In this document: positions 33,737-41,318 of the stretch, piece after piece
How positions within the stretch are numbered: position 1 is the stretch's first letter
Layout: each line of letters starts with the position of its first letter
Source of the DNA: Klebsiella pneumoniae
Lineage (GTDB): Bacteria > Myxococcota_A > UBA796 > SXON01
Length of the DNA: 41,318 nt
Direction: 5' to 3'
NCBI GenBank assembly: GCA_945861635.1
Contig: CAMAWH010000045.1
Span: 1 to 41,318, forward strand
Translations under genes and position numbers: made by a program
Notes under the pieces: generated by a model
Seen by the model: the letters and a program-made list of their open reading frames with translations, nothing else
Databases searched by the model: none
Told to the model about the DNA's origin: nothing

Positions 33737-35062
33737 TTGAACCTGCCCTTCTTTCTCGCGCTACTCCCGGTTTTTTCCGGTTGTACGACCTCGGAGCGTC
33801 CGCCCCCTGCGGTAGAGGCGTCCGCGGAATCGGCTGTACCGGCGGCGCTGATCGCGCAAACCTGGCAGGTTCGGATGGCAAAAGCCGAAGCTCGCGCCGC
33901 GTTCGAGGGGCGCCCGAGCTGGGTGGCCTATTTTCAGGGACGCCGAAACGAGGCGCTCCAAAACATCGCGGGTGAAAGTGACCCGGCCGGGCTCGCGCGG
34001 ATGCACGCCGAGTACGCGGTGATGTACCGACAGGGCGCATTGATTGCGGCGAATGCTACGATGCAAGTATACGGCGCCGACGCCGAGCCGTCCGACCCGG
34101 CGGAAGTGGCATACCTGCTCGGCGTCTCTGGACTCCTCTCGAAGAACGTTGACTATGCGGCAAAGCTAGGCTCGAGCGCGTCCCCGACCGCCAAGGCATG
34201 GGCGGACTGGGCAGCCGCAGGAGCGATTTGGCCACCGGACGCCGCGATCAAGCTCGCGGGGGTGACCGGCTCGCCCGGCCAACTGCCCGGCGCCGACATC
34301 GCGCTCCTCCCCTATGCGCTGCAGGGCGAAGAGGGGAAGGTGGAAGCCGGCGATCCCGGTGCTCTCGTTGCTCTATCCCGTTGGCACGAGGCTGCCGCTC
34401 TCGGCGCGGATGCCGCTTCGGTGGACGCCGTTGCCCGGCTCCTCGATCCGTGGCGTTTGCCCGCGGAGTCGTTTGCGCCTCAAGGGTCGACGCCGTCATC
34501 CGACACCTTCCTGTTCATGTCCGCCTACACTTCCGCCGGCGACACTGCGTTCCTTTCGGACCTCGCGCGCAACGGCGTCGCGGCAGTCGACACACATTCG
34601 ACGTCGAGCGTGTACGCCGCCGCGCTCAAGGGCTGCACCACGGATGGCAAGATTGTCATCGACTGCGTCCTTGATGAGTCGGCGGCCGTCGGCAAAGCCA
34701 TCACCGCAGACATGGAAAGGGCGGGCGGCTCCGTCGAGTCGTTCCACAGGCTGTTTGCGGACTTTGCCCGGGTGGGAATGCTCCGAGCGGCCGATCGGGC
34801 GGCATGGGCCACCGGGGACACCGACACGTCCGGTCGCCTGCGCATCAACGCCCTGGACCGCACGGTTGGAAATGCCACCGATCCGGTTTTCCTACTTTTC
34901 GTCGCCGCGTGGGATGCTGGGAACCGCAACACCACGCGGGCGGAAGAGATCGTTCACAATCAACTCGAACAGGTTCCGGGGTTGCACGTTGCACGTGCAC
35001 CGCTGGATGCCCTGCACGTTCGCCTGGCACGGAACACCGCGCCGGGCCTGCCCATGCACTAG
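33737..35062 (+). CDS. Lipoprotein of unknown function, helical
   Basis: This 441-residue lipoprotein has lipobox VFSGC (Cys16) and a mainly helical, Ala-rich body with a TPR-like character (WVAYFQGRRNEALQNIAG, LARMHAEYAVMYRQGAL, SVESFHRLFADFARVGML). No enzyme motif is visible; two Cys near residues 300-312 may form a disulfide. TTG 33737 is the only in-frame start that keeps the signal peptide and lies 6 nt after the preceding stop; its ribosome site is weak. Located directly before the binding-protein gene, it might help present substrate or contact the outer membrane. Confidence 0.7.
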   Translation: MNLPFFLALLPVFSGCTTSERPPPAVEASAESAVPAALIAQTWQVRMAKAEARAAFEGRPSWVAYFQGRRNEALQNIAGESDPAGLARMHAEYAVMYRQGALIAANATMQVYGADAEPSDPAEVAYLLGVSGLLSKNVDYAAKLGSSASPTAKAWADWAAAGAIWPPDAAIKLAGVTGSPGQLPGADIALLPYALQGEEGKVEAGDPGALVALSRWHEAAALGADAASVDAVARLLDPWRLPAESFAPQGSTPSSDTFLFMSAYTSAGDTAFLSDLARNGVAAVDTHSTSSVYAAALKGCTTDGKIVIDCVLDESAAVGKAITADMERAGGSVESFHRLFADFARVGMLRAADRAAWATGDTDTSGRLRINALDRTVGNATDPVFLLFVAAWDAGNRNTTRAEEIVHNQLEQVPGLHVARAPLDALHVRLARNTAPGLPMH

Positions 35063-35071
35063 GAGACGCTG

Positions 35072-36667
35072 ATGCTGAAGACGAAGGAAACTGCTGTACC
35101 GAGTGCGCGCCGAGCCCTATTCGCCGCCATCGGACTCGCCTCTGCGCTTTTTTCAACCGGCGCCGCGCTGAGCTTTTACGAGGAGGCCCTCCCCGGCACC
35201 ATGAATCCCCTCTACGCGACGTCGATGGTGGATTATCGTGCGCAGGAGCTGGTTTTTGACCGGATGTTTTTCCACTCGGCCATCGACAACCGAATGATGA
35301 GTCGGGTGGTCGAAAAATACGAACTCGCGGAAGGAGGAAAAGCCTACAAGCTCACGTTGAAAGCGGGGTTGAAGTGGCACGATGGAACGCCCGTCAGCTC
35401 GAAGGACGTATGCTTCACAATCGCGGCGATGCTGGACCCCGGCACGCCGTCGCCGATTGCGCAGGGGTATCGATCGATTCTCGCCGGGTGCAACCCGGAC
35501 ACGCCCCAAATCGCGACGATCCGGTTCACGAAGGTGTTTCACAATCCGCAGGAACGCCTGATGTTCGCGCTGCTTCCGGCCACCGCGCTGAACAATGTCA
35601 CGGCCGTTTCGCCGGATATTGAGTTTTCGGCGCGGCCGACAGGCTCGGGCCCGTACAAGGGCAGCCGAGGCCGGCGCGGCGTGACTTTCGAGGCCTTCCC
35701 GAACGGACATCACCAGCCGACCGTTTCGCAACTCGCGCTCCAGGAAGGCGGCGACCCGGTCGTGCAGGTCAAGACCCTCCAGAACAACGGTGTTCAGGGC
35801 ATCGTGGCCGTGCCGCCCCCCTACCGCCCGGACATCTCGGCGAGTGACGACCTTCAGTTGAAGTCCTACGACCTCCGCTCGTGGTGGTTCATTGCCGTGA
35901 ACCCGAAGAAGGGCGCGCTGGGTGACAAACGCGTGCGCCAGGCCTTGAACCTTATTCTGGATCGCACGGATTTGCGTCAGCTCTCGATCGGCGTCAAACC
36001 TGGGGAACAGAACAGCCCATGCGAGTTTATTTCCGGGCCGTTCGTCCAGTCGTCGCCCTTCTACAACCGTTCTGTGCTCGTGAAGGAAAAGAGTGACCGC
36101 GCGGCGGCCAACAAGTTGATGGACGAGGCCGGAATGACGCAGGTTGGCGGCCGGTGGACCTACAAGGGTACGCCTATCTCCCTCAACATCGGCATGTACG
36201 CGCCGCTCGATATCGAAGCGCCCGACCTGCTCACGCAAATCGCAAACCAACTTGGCGCCGCAGGATTCGATCGCCAGGAAATGAAGGTGTCGCCCGACGA
36301 CTGGAACCGGAAGGTCGTCACCGGCAAAGCGGCGGAGTTCGACCTGCTCGTGGGCAAGTGGTCGTTCGGGCTGGTCGAAGAGGTCAACGAGCTGTTCCAG
36401 ACGCGTTCCGGCACGGTCGGGTCGCGGAACATCTTCAACTACAGCAGCAACGGCGCGGACCAGCTGATCACGGAGTACAACGCAGCGCGGACGGACACGT
36501 CGGCCAACGACGCGTACCACAAGCTGCACGCGCTCCTCGCCGACGATCTGCCGTACTTGTTCCTTTGGAAGCTCGACACGAAGAGTGCCTGGCGTACCGA
36601 GGTTCGGGGCAACACCATCACTCCGTATTTCTACTGGACCGAAGTCGATTCCTGGAAATACCAGTAG
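35072..36667 (+). CDS. ABC transporter family-5 solute-binding protein
   Basis: Family-5 binding proteins capture oligopeptides, nickel complexes or similar ligands for an ABC importer. The 531-residue product has a Sec signal (Arg-rich n-region, cleavage around residue 34) with no lipobox Cys, so it is a soluble periplasmic protein. Family marks are ALPGTMNPLYATS near the mature N-terminus, LKAGLKWHDGTPVSSKDV, ALLPATAL, VRQALNLILDRTDL and TVGSRNIFNYSSNGADQLI. The ligand cannot be inferred. ATG 35072 has AGGAGA upstream. Permease and ATPase genes follow at once. The usual WxWWxVxN ligand loop is replaced by a shorter LRSWWFIAVNPKKG. Confidence 0.88.
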   Translation: MLKTKETAVPSARRALFAAIGLASALFSTGAALSFYEEALPGTMNPLYATSMVDYRAQELVFDRMFFHSAIDNRMMSRVVEKYELAEGGKAYKLTLKAGLKWHDGTPVSSKDVCFTIAAMLDPGTPSPIAQGYRSILAGCNPDTPQIATIRFTKVFHNPQERLMFALLPATALNNVTAVSPDIEFSARPTGSGPYKGSRGRRGVTFEAFPNGHHQPTVSQLALQEGGDPVVQVKTLQNNGVQGIVAVPPPYRPDISASDDLQLKSYDLRSWWFIAVNPKKGALGDKRVRQALNLILDRTDLRQLSIGVKPGEQNSPCEFISGPFVQSSPFYNRSVLVKEKSDRAAANKLMDEAGMTQVGGRWTYKGTPISLNIGMYAPLDIEAPDLLTQIANQLGAAGFDRQEMKVSPDDWNRKVVTGKAAEFDLLVGKWSFGLVEEVNELFQTRSGTVGSRNIFNYSSNGADQLITEYNAARTDTSANDAYHKLHALLADDLPYLFLWKLDTKSAWRTEVRGNTITPYFYWTEVDSWKYQ

Positions 36668-36682
36668 GGCAGGGGGGTTGGC

Positions 36683-37603
36683 GTGAAGGCCTGGTGGTTA
36701 CGACCGGCGGTGCGGCTGGCGGCGGCGTGTGTGCTGCCTTTTGCCGTGCCCGCGATCATTACGGCGCTCATCTGGTCATTGCCGGGTGATCCGGCGGAAA
36801 TAATTTGTCCGCGAGAACTCTGCAGCGGCACGGCGGCGCTCGCCCAGCGGTGGAATCTCGATGGCGGACCTTGGCAATTCTTTTCGGGGTGGGTCAGCGC
36901 TGCGCTCGGCGGAGAGTTCGGCAATTCCTGGCGCGTCCAGCAGGGGGTGAGCGTCCGCTCCCTGCTTGCGGAGGCGGTCCCGACGACGATGCAGCTCATT
37001 GGGTTGGGGCTGTTGCCGATCATTGCAGGCAGCATCGGCGCCGCGACGGGCTGGATTCCCCGGCGCGCGGATGGCGTGTTCTCTACCGTGGGTTTGATCC
37101 CGGCAGTCGTGTTCGCGCTCCTGTGTGCGGCCGTCGTGGAGTTGAAGTACGGGGCGGAGAGCTTTGATCCGGCGGCGACGCGTTGGCGGTTGCTGCTTGG
37201 GGCCCTCGTTCTCGGCCTGAGTGATGGTGCGTTTGCGAGCGCTGTGAGCGGTGTTCGCGCTCTGTTCCATAGCGAACGCATGCAGCGATACGTCGGCATC
37301 GCCGTCCTCCGCGGGGAGCGAATCCTGCCCAACATGCTGCCGAACGTGTCGCCGGCGCTCGCCGGGCAATTACGGGCGCGAATCCTTCATCTTCTCAGTG
37401 GCACCGTGGTCGTCGAGGTTGTGCTGCGCATCAATGGCGTCGGCGACCTCCTGTGGGGCGGCACGTTGCTTCAGGACTTCGGCGTAGTGCTTGCCGCGGC
37501 GACGATTTTCGCAGTCTTTTCGGCGCTGTTGCTGGTGATGCAGGCGCTGGTCGAGATCGTCGTGGCGCTGCACGTGCGGCGCGCGCCGTTGGTGGCGGCA
37601 TGA
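36683..37603 (+). CDS. DppB/OppB-type ABC permease
   Basis: This is a 306-residue inner-membrane permease with about six hydrophobic segments. The N-terminus follows the DppB pattern (first helix, then LPGDPAE, LAQRWNLDGGPWQFF, GEFGNSW). The EAA-type coupling loop lies near YVGIAVLRGERILPNMLPNVSPALAGQL, and the C-terminus has VEVVLRINGVGDLLW…DFGVV. It pairs with the next gene to form the channel. GTG 36683 lies 15 nt after the binding-protein stop. Its TGA overlaps the next ATG by the 4-nt ATGA form. Confidence 0.88.
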   Translation: MKAWWLRPAVRLAAACVLPFAVPAIITALIWSLPGDPAEIICPRELCSGTAALAQRWNLDGGPWQFFSGWVSAALGGEFGNSWRVQQGVSVRSLLAEAVPTTMQLIGLGLLPIIAGSIGAATGWIPRRADGVFSTVGLIPAVVFALLCAAVVELKYGAESFDPAATRWRLLLGALVLGLSDGAFASAVSGVRALFHSERMQRYVGIAVLRGERILPNMLPNVSPALAGQLRARILHLLSGTVVVEVVLRINGVGDLLWGGTLLQDFGVVLAAATIFAVFSALLLVMQALVEIVVALHVRRAPLVAA

Positions 37604-38421
37604 TACCTCGCCGCGTTGCAGCGCTGTTATCCGTCGGTGCGCTCGTCCTGCTCGGCGCAGCCGCGGTCAACGCGCCGGAGCATCTCGCCGATGCCAACAT
37701 GGCACTGTCGTACGCCACTCCGAGCGCGGTGTGGCCGTTCGGCGCGGACCAGCGGGGTCGGACGCTTTTGGAGTACGCGCAGCAGGGTGCGCGTGTGATT
37801 CTGGTCCCCGCCATTGTTGCCGGGATTGCGGTTGGATTCATGGGCGTGATCGGCGGTCTTTTGCGATGCGTGGGCAGTCCGCGTGTAGACGCAGTTGTTC
37901 AGGCGTTTTCTGAGGTTGTCGGTAGCCTTCCTCGCATGGTCGTGATTCTGGTGGTCGCGCTGGTCCTCCCGGCTGGGTCGCGTGGGCTCCTCCCGCTTGG
38001 GTTGACCTGGGCCGTGCTGGCAAGTCCCGGAGCCATGGACGAGGCGGCGAGCGTCGCGGAACGCCTTGGCGGTGCGCGCTTCGTGGAAGCGCTCCGCGCA
38101 CATGGGTTTTCGTGGTCCCGGGTGCACCTTTACCACATCGTCGGCCTGAACTTGCGCCCCGTCGTCGTCCGGCAGGCCGCGGAAGTCACCATGCAGGTCA
38201 CGTTTCTGGAACTGGCGCTCTCCTACCTGGCGTCCGTCGAGAATCAGTCCTCGTTCACGCACCCGGACAATCTGCATAGTTGGGCGGACCTCCTGCAAAT
38301 GGGGTATCCGTCGTTGGTGCTCGACGTTCCGACCGGTCACGCGCTTGTGCTAGGACTTGCACTCGTGGGACTGATCACCATCATGACGCTGTTTGTGTCG
38401 AGTGCCGTGCGGTCACGATGA
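37600..38421 (+). CDS. DppC/OppC-type ABC permease
   Basis: The 273-residue product has an N-terminal helix, then WPFGADQRGRTLLEYAQQGARVIL, matching the HPLGTDxxGRD hallmark of DppC. The coupling loop FVEALRAHGFSWSRVHLYHIVGLNLRPVVV is the EAA motif, and LELALSYLASVENQ…WADLLQMG is the usual C-terminal permease end. The frame is open from 37453, but ATG 37600 overlaps the DppB stop (ATGA) and gives the family N-terminus. It overlaps the next gene in the same way. Confidence 0.88.
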   Translation: MIPRRVAALLSVGALVLLGAAAVNAPEHLADANMALSYATPSAVWPFGADQRGRTLLEYAQQGARVILVPAIVAGIAVGFMGVIGGLLRCVGSPRVDAVVQAFSEVVGSLPRMVVILVVALVLPAGSRGLLPLGLTWAVLASPGAMDEAASVAERLGGARFVEALRAHGFSWSRVHLYHIVGLNLRPVVVRQAAEVTMQVTFLELALSYLASVENQSSFTHPDNLHSWADLLQMGYPSLVLDVPTGHALVLGLALVGLITIMTLFVSSAVRSR

Positions 38422-39146
38422 CCCTCCTCGAACTCAAGGGTTTGAGCATCGCGAGCGCGGATCGGTTGGTCCTGCGTGACGTGGACGTTTCCGTCGAGGC
38501 GGGAAAGGTCACGGCGCTCTGCGGGCCGTCGGGCGCCGGTAAGTCCGTCACGGCGCGCGCGTGCATGGGCGTGATAGACATGCTTCCCGGGTTGAAGGCG
38601 GGTTCTCTCCGCTTCCCTCAACTCGCCGATCGCGATTGGTACGCTGGCGTGGCGGACGGCGGACCCCAGGCCAATGCGCGGCTTTTACGGGAGACGGAAG
38701 CCTTTCGGGGGGGCTACGTGAGCTATTCGCCGCAAGCGGCGTCGAGCGCGCTTAATCCGGGCCGCACGATCGGTCGTCAAATGCAGATCGCCATCGCTCG
38801 ACGGGAACACGCGCCGGCCGATTTACCCGCCACGATCAAGGAGCTTCTGCAGGAGGTGGGGCTCGCGCCCCACAGCGCGGGCGCTCTGCCGGGAGAGTTG
38901 AGCGGCGGCATGTGTCAACGCGCCGCGCTCGCCATCGCGATGGCGCCTGCGCCGAAGGTGCTCATCGCTGACGAACCCGAAACGGGTCTTGATCCAGTGC
39001 TTCGCCGCACGATCGTCGAACTGTTGATCGTGGTCGGGAAGGCCCATGGGTGCGGAATCCTGCTGATTTCGCACCATGAGGACACCGTGGACCGGATCGC
39101 CGAAACGGTGGTGCGGCTCAAGGCGCCGTCCGAGGTGTCGGCATGA
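38418..39146 (+). CDS. ABC transporter ATPase, DppD-type
   Basis: This 242-residue nucleotide-binding protein has Walker A GPSGAGKS (36-43), Q-loop Gln106 in YSPQAASSALNP, signature LSGGM (161-165), Walker B VLIADE (181-186), D-loop TGLDP and switch His219 in ISHHED. It is much shorter than usual DppD (about 330) and lacks the C-terminal oligopeptide/iron-sulfur-associated extension, so it is a minimal ATPase. ATG 38418 overlaps the permease stop (ATGA); the frame is open from 38280 but the family start is clear. The next gene also overlaps. Confidence 0.88.
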   Translation: MTLLELKGLSIASADRLVLRDVDVSVEAGKVTALCGPSGAGKSVTARACMGVIDMLPGLKAGSLRFPQLADRDWYAGVADGGPQANARLLRETEAFRGGYVSYSPQAASSALNPGRTIGRQMQIAIARREHAPADLPATIKELLQEVGLAPHSAGALPGELSGGMCQRAALAIAMAPAPKVLIADEPETGLDPVLRRTIVELLIVVGKAHGCGILLISHHEDTVDRIAETVVRLKAPSEVSA

Positions 39147-39985
39147 GAGACGCGACGCTGCCCGGCGCGTTCGGACGCCCCGTTCTCGGCGGAGATCCGC
39201 CCGCTGTCCGCGTAAGGGGTGTGTCAAAGACGTTCCGCATTCCCGGCGCCTACCCCTGGAGTCCGTCTCGCGAGGTTGAGGCGGTGCGTGGCGTGGATCT
39301 GATCGTGGAAAGGGGGGAGGTGGTGGCCCTCGTCGGGCAGAGCGGATCGGGCAAGACGACGGTTTCTCGGATGGTGCTCGGGCTCGAAGCGCCGACGACG
39401 GGTGAAATCTGGATTGAAGACCACCGCTGGGACACGATGCCGGAGGCGGAACGCCAGGCAAAGCGCGTGCACTACCAGTACGTGCCTCAAGACGCGATGG
39501 CGGCGCTCGATCCGCAGCAAACGGTCATCGAACACGTCATTGAGACGCTGACCGTGCTCGGCAAGGTGTCGCGTGCCGACGCGTACGTGAAGGCGGCGCA
39601 CATGCTCGCACGTCTTGGCCTGTCCCATCGGCACGCCGCCCTGCCGCGCGAGTTGAGCGGCGGAGAGCAGCGCCGCGTGACGCTTGCGCGTGTGCTGGCG
39701 CTGGAGCCGCGTCTGGTCGTTGCGGACGAGCCGACGTCCGGCCTCGATCCCGACCGCCGCGCGGCCGTGCTCGACGACCTTGTCGGCAACCTGCCTCCGC
39801 ATGCCGGGTGTATTCTCGTGACGCACGATCTCGACGCCGCCCGGCACTATTGCCACCGTGTGGTGGTCATGTTGGAGGGTCGAATTATCGAGTCGCTCGA
39901 TCTCCGACAGGACGATCCAAAGCACCCGTACACACGCTCTCTCCTTGACCCATGGCAGAACCCTTCCCCCCCTGGTGTTGCATGA
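39143..39985 (+). CDS. ABC transporter ATPase, DppF-type
   Basis: The 280-residue partner ATPase has Walker A GQSGSGKT (65-72), Q-loop Gln116 in [12 protein letters not shown], signature LSGGE (171-175), Walker B LVVADE (191-196), D-loop SGLDP and switch His in LVTHDLD. The C-terminal [12 protein letters not shown] is the family's HPYT motif, cut short after about 15 residues. A 20-residue N-terminal leader precedes the first strand. It should form a heterodimer with the preceding ATPase. ATG 39143 overlaps the previous stop (ATGA). Confidence 0.9.
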   Translation: MRDATLPGAFGRPVLGGDPPAVRVRGVSKTFRIPGAYPWSPSREVEAVRGVDLIVERGEVVALVGQSGSGKTTVSRMVLGLEAPTTGEIWIEDHRWDTMPEAERQAKRVHYQYVPQDAMAALDPQQTVIEHVIETLTVLGKVSRADAYVKAAHMLARLGLSHRHAALPRELSGGEQRRVTLARVLALEPRLVVADEPTSGLDPDRRAAVLDDLVGNLPPHAGCILVTHDLDAARHYCHRVVVMLEGRIIESLDLRQDDPKHPYTRSLLDPWQNPSPPGVA

Positions 39986-41259
39986 ACCGTATGCTCGCTG
40001 TTTGCAGTCGTGGCGCGTTCGCGCGCCTGTTCCTCCACACGATCGGCGTTTCCGCGCTAGGCCTCGCGTTCATCGGTGTTTCTCCTGCGGTAGCGGGAGA
40101 TGTGGAGCGGGCTGAGCACACCCGCCTCTCCGAGGAAATGCGGAAACTCGCCCAGCGCAATGCGTGGACGGCGGTGGAGGCGAACTTCCAGAAACTTCAG
40201 GATCTGGAAAAGAAGGGAGAGGTCCTCACGTACAACGAACTCAAGTTGGGCGCCGAATCGGCTCGTGCGATAGGCGATATCGGGGGTTGCCGCAGTCGTT
40301 TGGCGCAGGCGGCCAAGCTCGACGGCAAGCCTGAGGTCATCGACTGGCTCGCGGATATCGACAAGAATTACGGTCCGGTAAAGATTGTTTTCGACGCGGG
40401 GTATCCGGGGGAGCACACGCTCATCCCGACGAACCCCCCGTTCGCACCGGATCAACGCGCGGCGCTTGCATTCGTGGTGAACCGAATCACCGAAGGAAAA
40501 AACTACGAAGGCGTGCTTCCCGCAGGTGAATACACCGCCAGCGGCAAGGTATTCAACGTTGCCATCGGCGCGGAACAGGTGGCGGTGACCATCTCTCCGG
40601 CCAAGGGCGAAAAGCGCAAAGCGTTCCAGTTCGCGTATGTCGGGCCACGTGCGGAATTGGGCGTTGCCGTCACGTTTCCCGGCGATCCGAGTGCGGATGC
40701 CGTCAGCGCCGCGGGAGAACTGCAGCCGGGCGCGTTTGGCGGTGCCGGCGCCAGGCTCGGCATCGGCGTCGAAATGGGCTTTTCTGAGAACGTCGGCCTC
40801 ATCGCGGAGGTCGGGTACCACAACATGTTCGGCGCGCCGACCGTGGTTGACACGGAGAATCCGAATTACGTCGTAAGCGCGAACTCGATACACATGGGCT
40901 ACGGCTGGCTGGCTGCCAGCGTTCGTGCTGGCAATCTCTGGTTTGCCGCTGGGCCAATCTGGGGCGCGGGCGGCGGAGTCGTCACGGGGCTGGACAGCTA
41001 TTGTGTCGACTCCAAATCGTGCGTTGACAAGGACGCCCAGACCTACGCATCCACGGAGGACGCCGAATACCAGCGCCTTTCGGGCGATATCTATGCAGGA
41101 GGCGGCGCCGCCAGCGTGTCGTACGCCTTCATCGACCTCGGAAAGTTGCGCGGGGCCGTCACCGTCGAGGGTGGCGTGCAGACCGACACGTTTCGTTTGT
41201 ATCCGTGGACGCAGCTGGCGTTCACGGTCGCGCCGTCCAGTGAAGGGAGGAAGAAATAA
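39982..41259 (+). CDS. Exported protein with putative outer-membrane beta-barrel
   Basis: The 425-residue product has a signal peptide cleaved after PAVA (about residue 38). A helical, TPR-like part follows (about 40-125; [18 protein letters not shown]), then a PEGA/Ig-like segment (about 130-215; [15 protein letters not shown]). The last 200 residues are amphipathic strands with repeated aromatic-Gly alternation ([79 protein letters not shown]), typical of an eight-strand barrel. The last residues (…SSEGRKK) do not end in Phe, unlike classic porins. ATG 39982 overlaps the ATPase stop (ATGA), tying it to the importer; the frame is open from 39952 but that start is unlikely. The TAA overlaps the next ATG by one base. 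Confidence 0.75.
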   Translation: MNRMLAVCSRGAFARLFLHTIGVSALGLAFIGVSPAVAGDVERAEHTRLSEEMRKLAQRNAWTAVEANFQKLQDLEKKGEVLTYNELKLGAESARAIGDIGGCRSRLAQAAKLDGKPEVIDWLADIDKNYGPVKIVFDAGYPGEHTLIPTNPPFAPDQRAALAFVVNRITEGKNYEGVLPAGEYTASGKVFNVAIGAEQVAVTISPAKGEKRKAFQFAYVGPRAELGVAVTFPGDPSADAVSAAGELQPGAFGGAGARLGIGVEMGFSENVGLIAEVGYHNMFGAPTVVDTENPNYVVSANSIHMGYGWLAASVRAGNLWFAAGPIWGAGGGVVTGLDSYCVDSKSCVDKDAQTYASTEDAEYQRLSGDIYAGGGAASVSYAFIDLGKLRGAVTVEGGVQTDTFRLYPWTQLAFTVAPSSEGRKK

Positions 41260-41318
41260 TGGTCCTTGCGCTTGCAGCATTTTCAACGTTCGCCGCGGTA
41301 TCGGCGCTGGTTTCGCCG
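41259..41318 (+). CDS. Start of a further exported protein (partial)
   Basis: ATG 41259 shares its A with the preceding TAA (TAATG), and AGGGAGG at 41244-41250 is a strong ribosome site. The visible 20 residues ([18 protein letters not shown]…) are a hydrophobic signal-like stretch. The gene continues beyond the window, so no function can be given. Confidence 0.65.
   Translation, partial: MVLALAAFSTFAAVSALVSP

Noticed and set aside
35153..36529. 458-residue ORF antisense to the binding-protein gene
   Set aside because: Arg/Val-rich shadow of a conserved family-5 binding protein.
36683..39985. Nickel-specific (Nik) assignment for the importer
   Set aside because: No ligand-specific residues or nickel-enzyme genes are visible; only the general family-5 class is supported.

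Overview
The window is a compact, high-GC bacterial chromosome segment, coding almost end to end on both strands. Secreted lipoproteins with Asp/Ser/Thr/Gly-rich linkers, a MopE-like plus FG-GAP protein, a transmembrane Ser/Thr kinase with a Pro-rich linker, GTG/TTG starts and many 4-nt ATGA overlaps point to a free-living Myxococcota-like lineage (former Deltaproteobacteria). That placement is inferred from gene content, not from a marker gene. I see no rRNA, tRNA, CRISPR array, insertion sequence or phage gene.

Region 1 (1-14.4 kb) is mostly housekeeping. A strong terminator closes an upstream transcript. Then come a dienelactone hydrolase, a hyperacidic small protein, and a minus-strand trio of polytopic membrane protein, CbbQ/NorQ-type AAA+ ATPase and CbbO/NorD-type VWA protein. 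These are followed by mutY, a CinA-N/MoaB-like protein, a membrane-anchored TPR protein coupled to coaD, a GAF protein divergent from a short HisKA-like protein, glmS, and a membrane pyrophosphatase (hppA).

Region 2 (14.4-30.8 kb) is dominated by exported lipoproteins: a barrel-enzyme-like protein, a PHP/DUF3604-type protein paired with an alpha/beta-hydrolase, a multi-Ig protein, a protein with six MopE-like repeats plus seven FG-GAP repeats, and a 914-residue carboxypeptidase-regulatory/beta-propeller protein that follows the Ser/Thr kinase. Between them lie soluble pyrophosphatase (ppa), an acyltransferase-like protein, dusB and an unassigned conserved-looking protein.

Region 3 (30.9 kb to the window end) is one unbroken run of eleven plus-strand genes with gaps of 15 nt or less or overlaps. 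It holds a repeat lipoprotein, a small secreted carboxypeptidase-regulatory-like protein, a Pro-rich exported protein and a second lipoprotein. A complete family-5 (Dpp/Opp-type) ABC importer follows: binding protein, two permeases and two ATPases. Last are an outer-membrane-barrel-like protein and the start of another exported protein. This operon, divergent from the kinase, is the best candidate here for an undescribed envelope system. Two unusually long coding homopolymers (G10 and C11) are the most striking sequence-level oddities.
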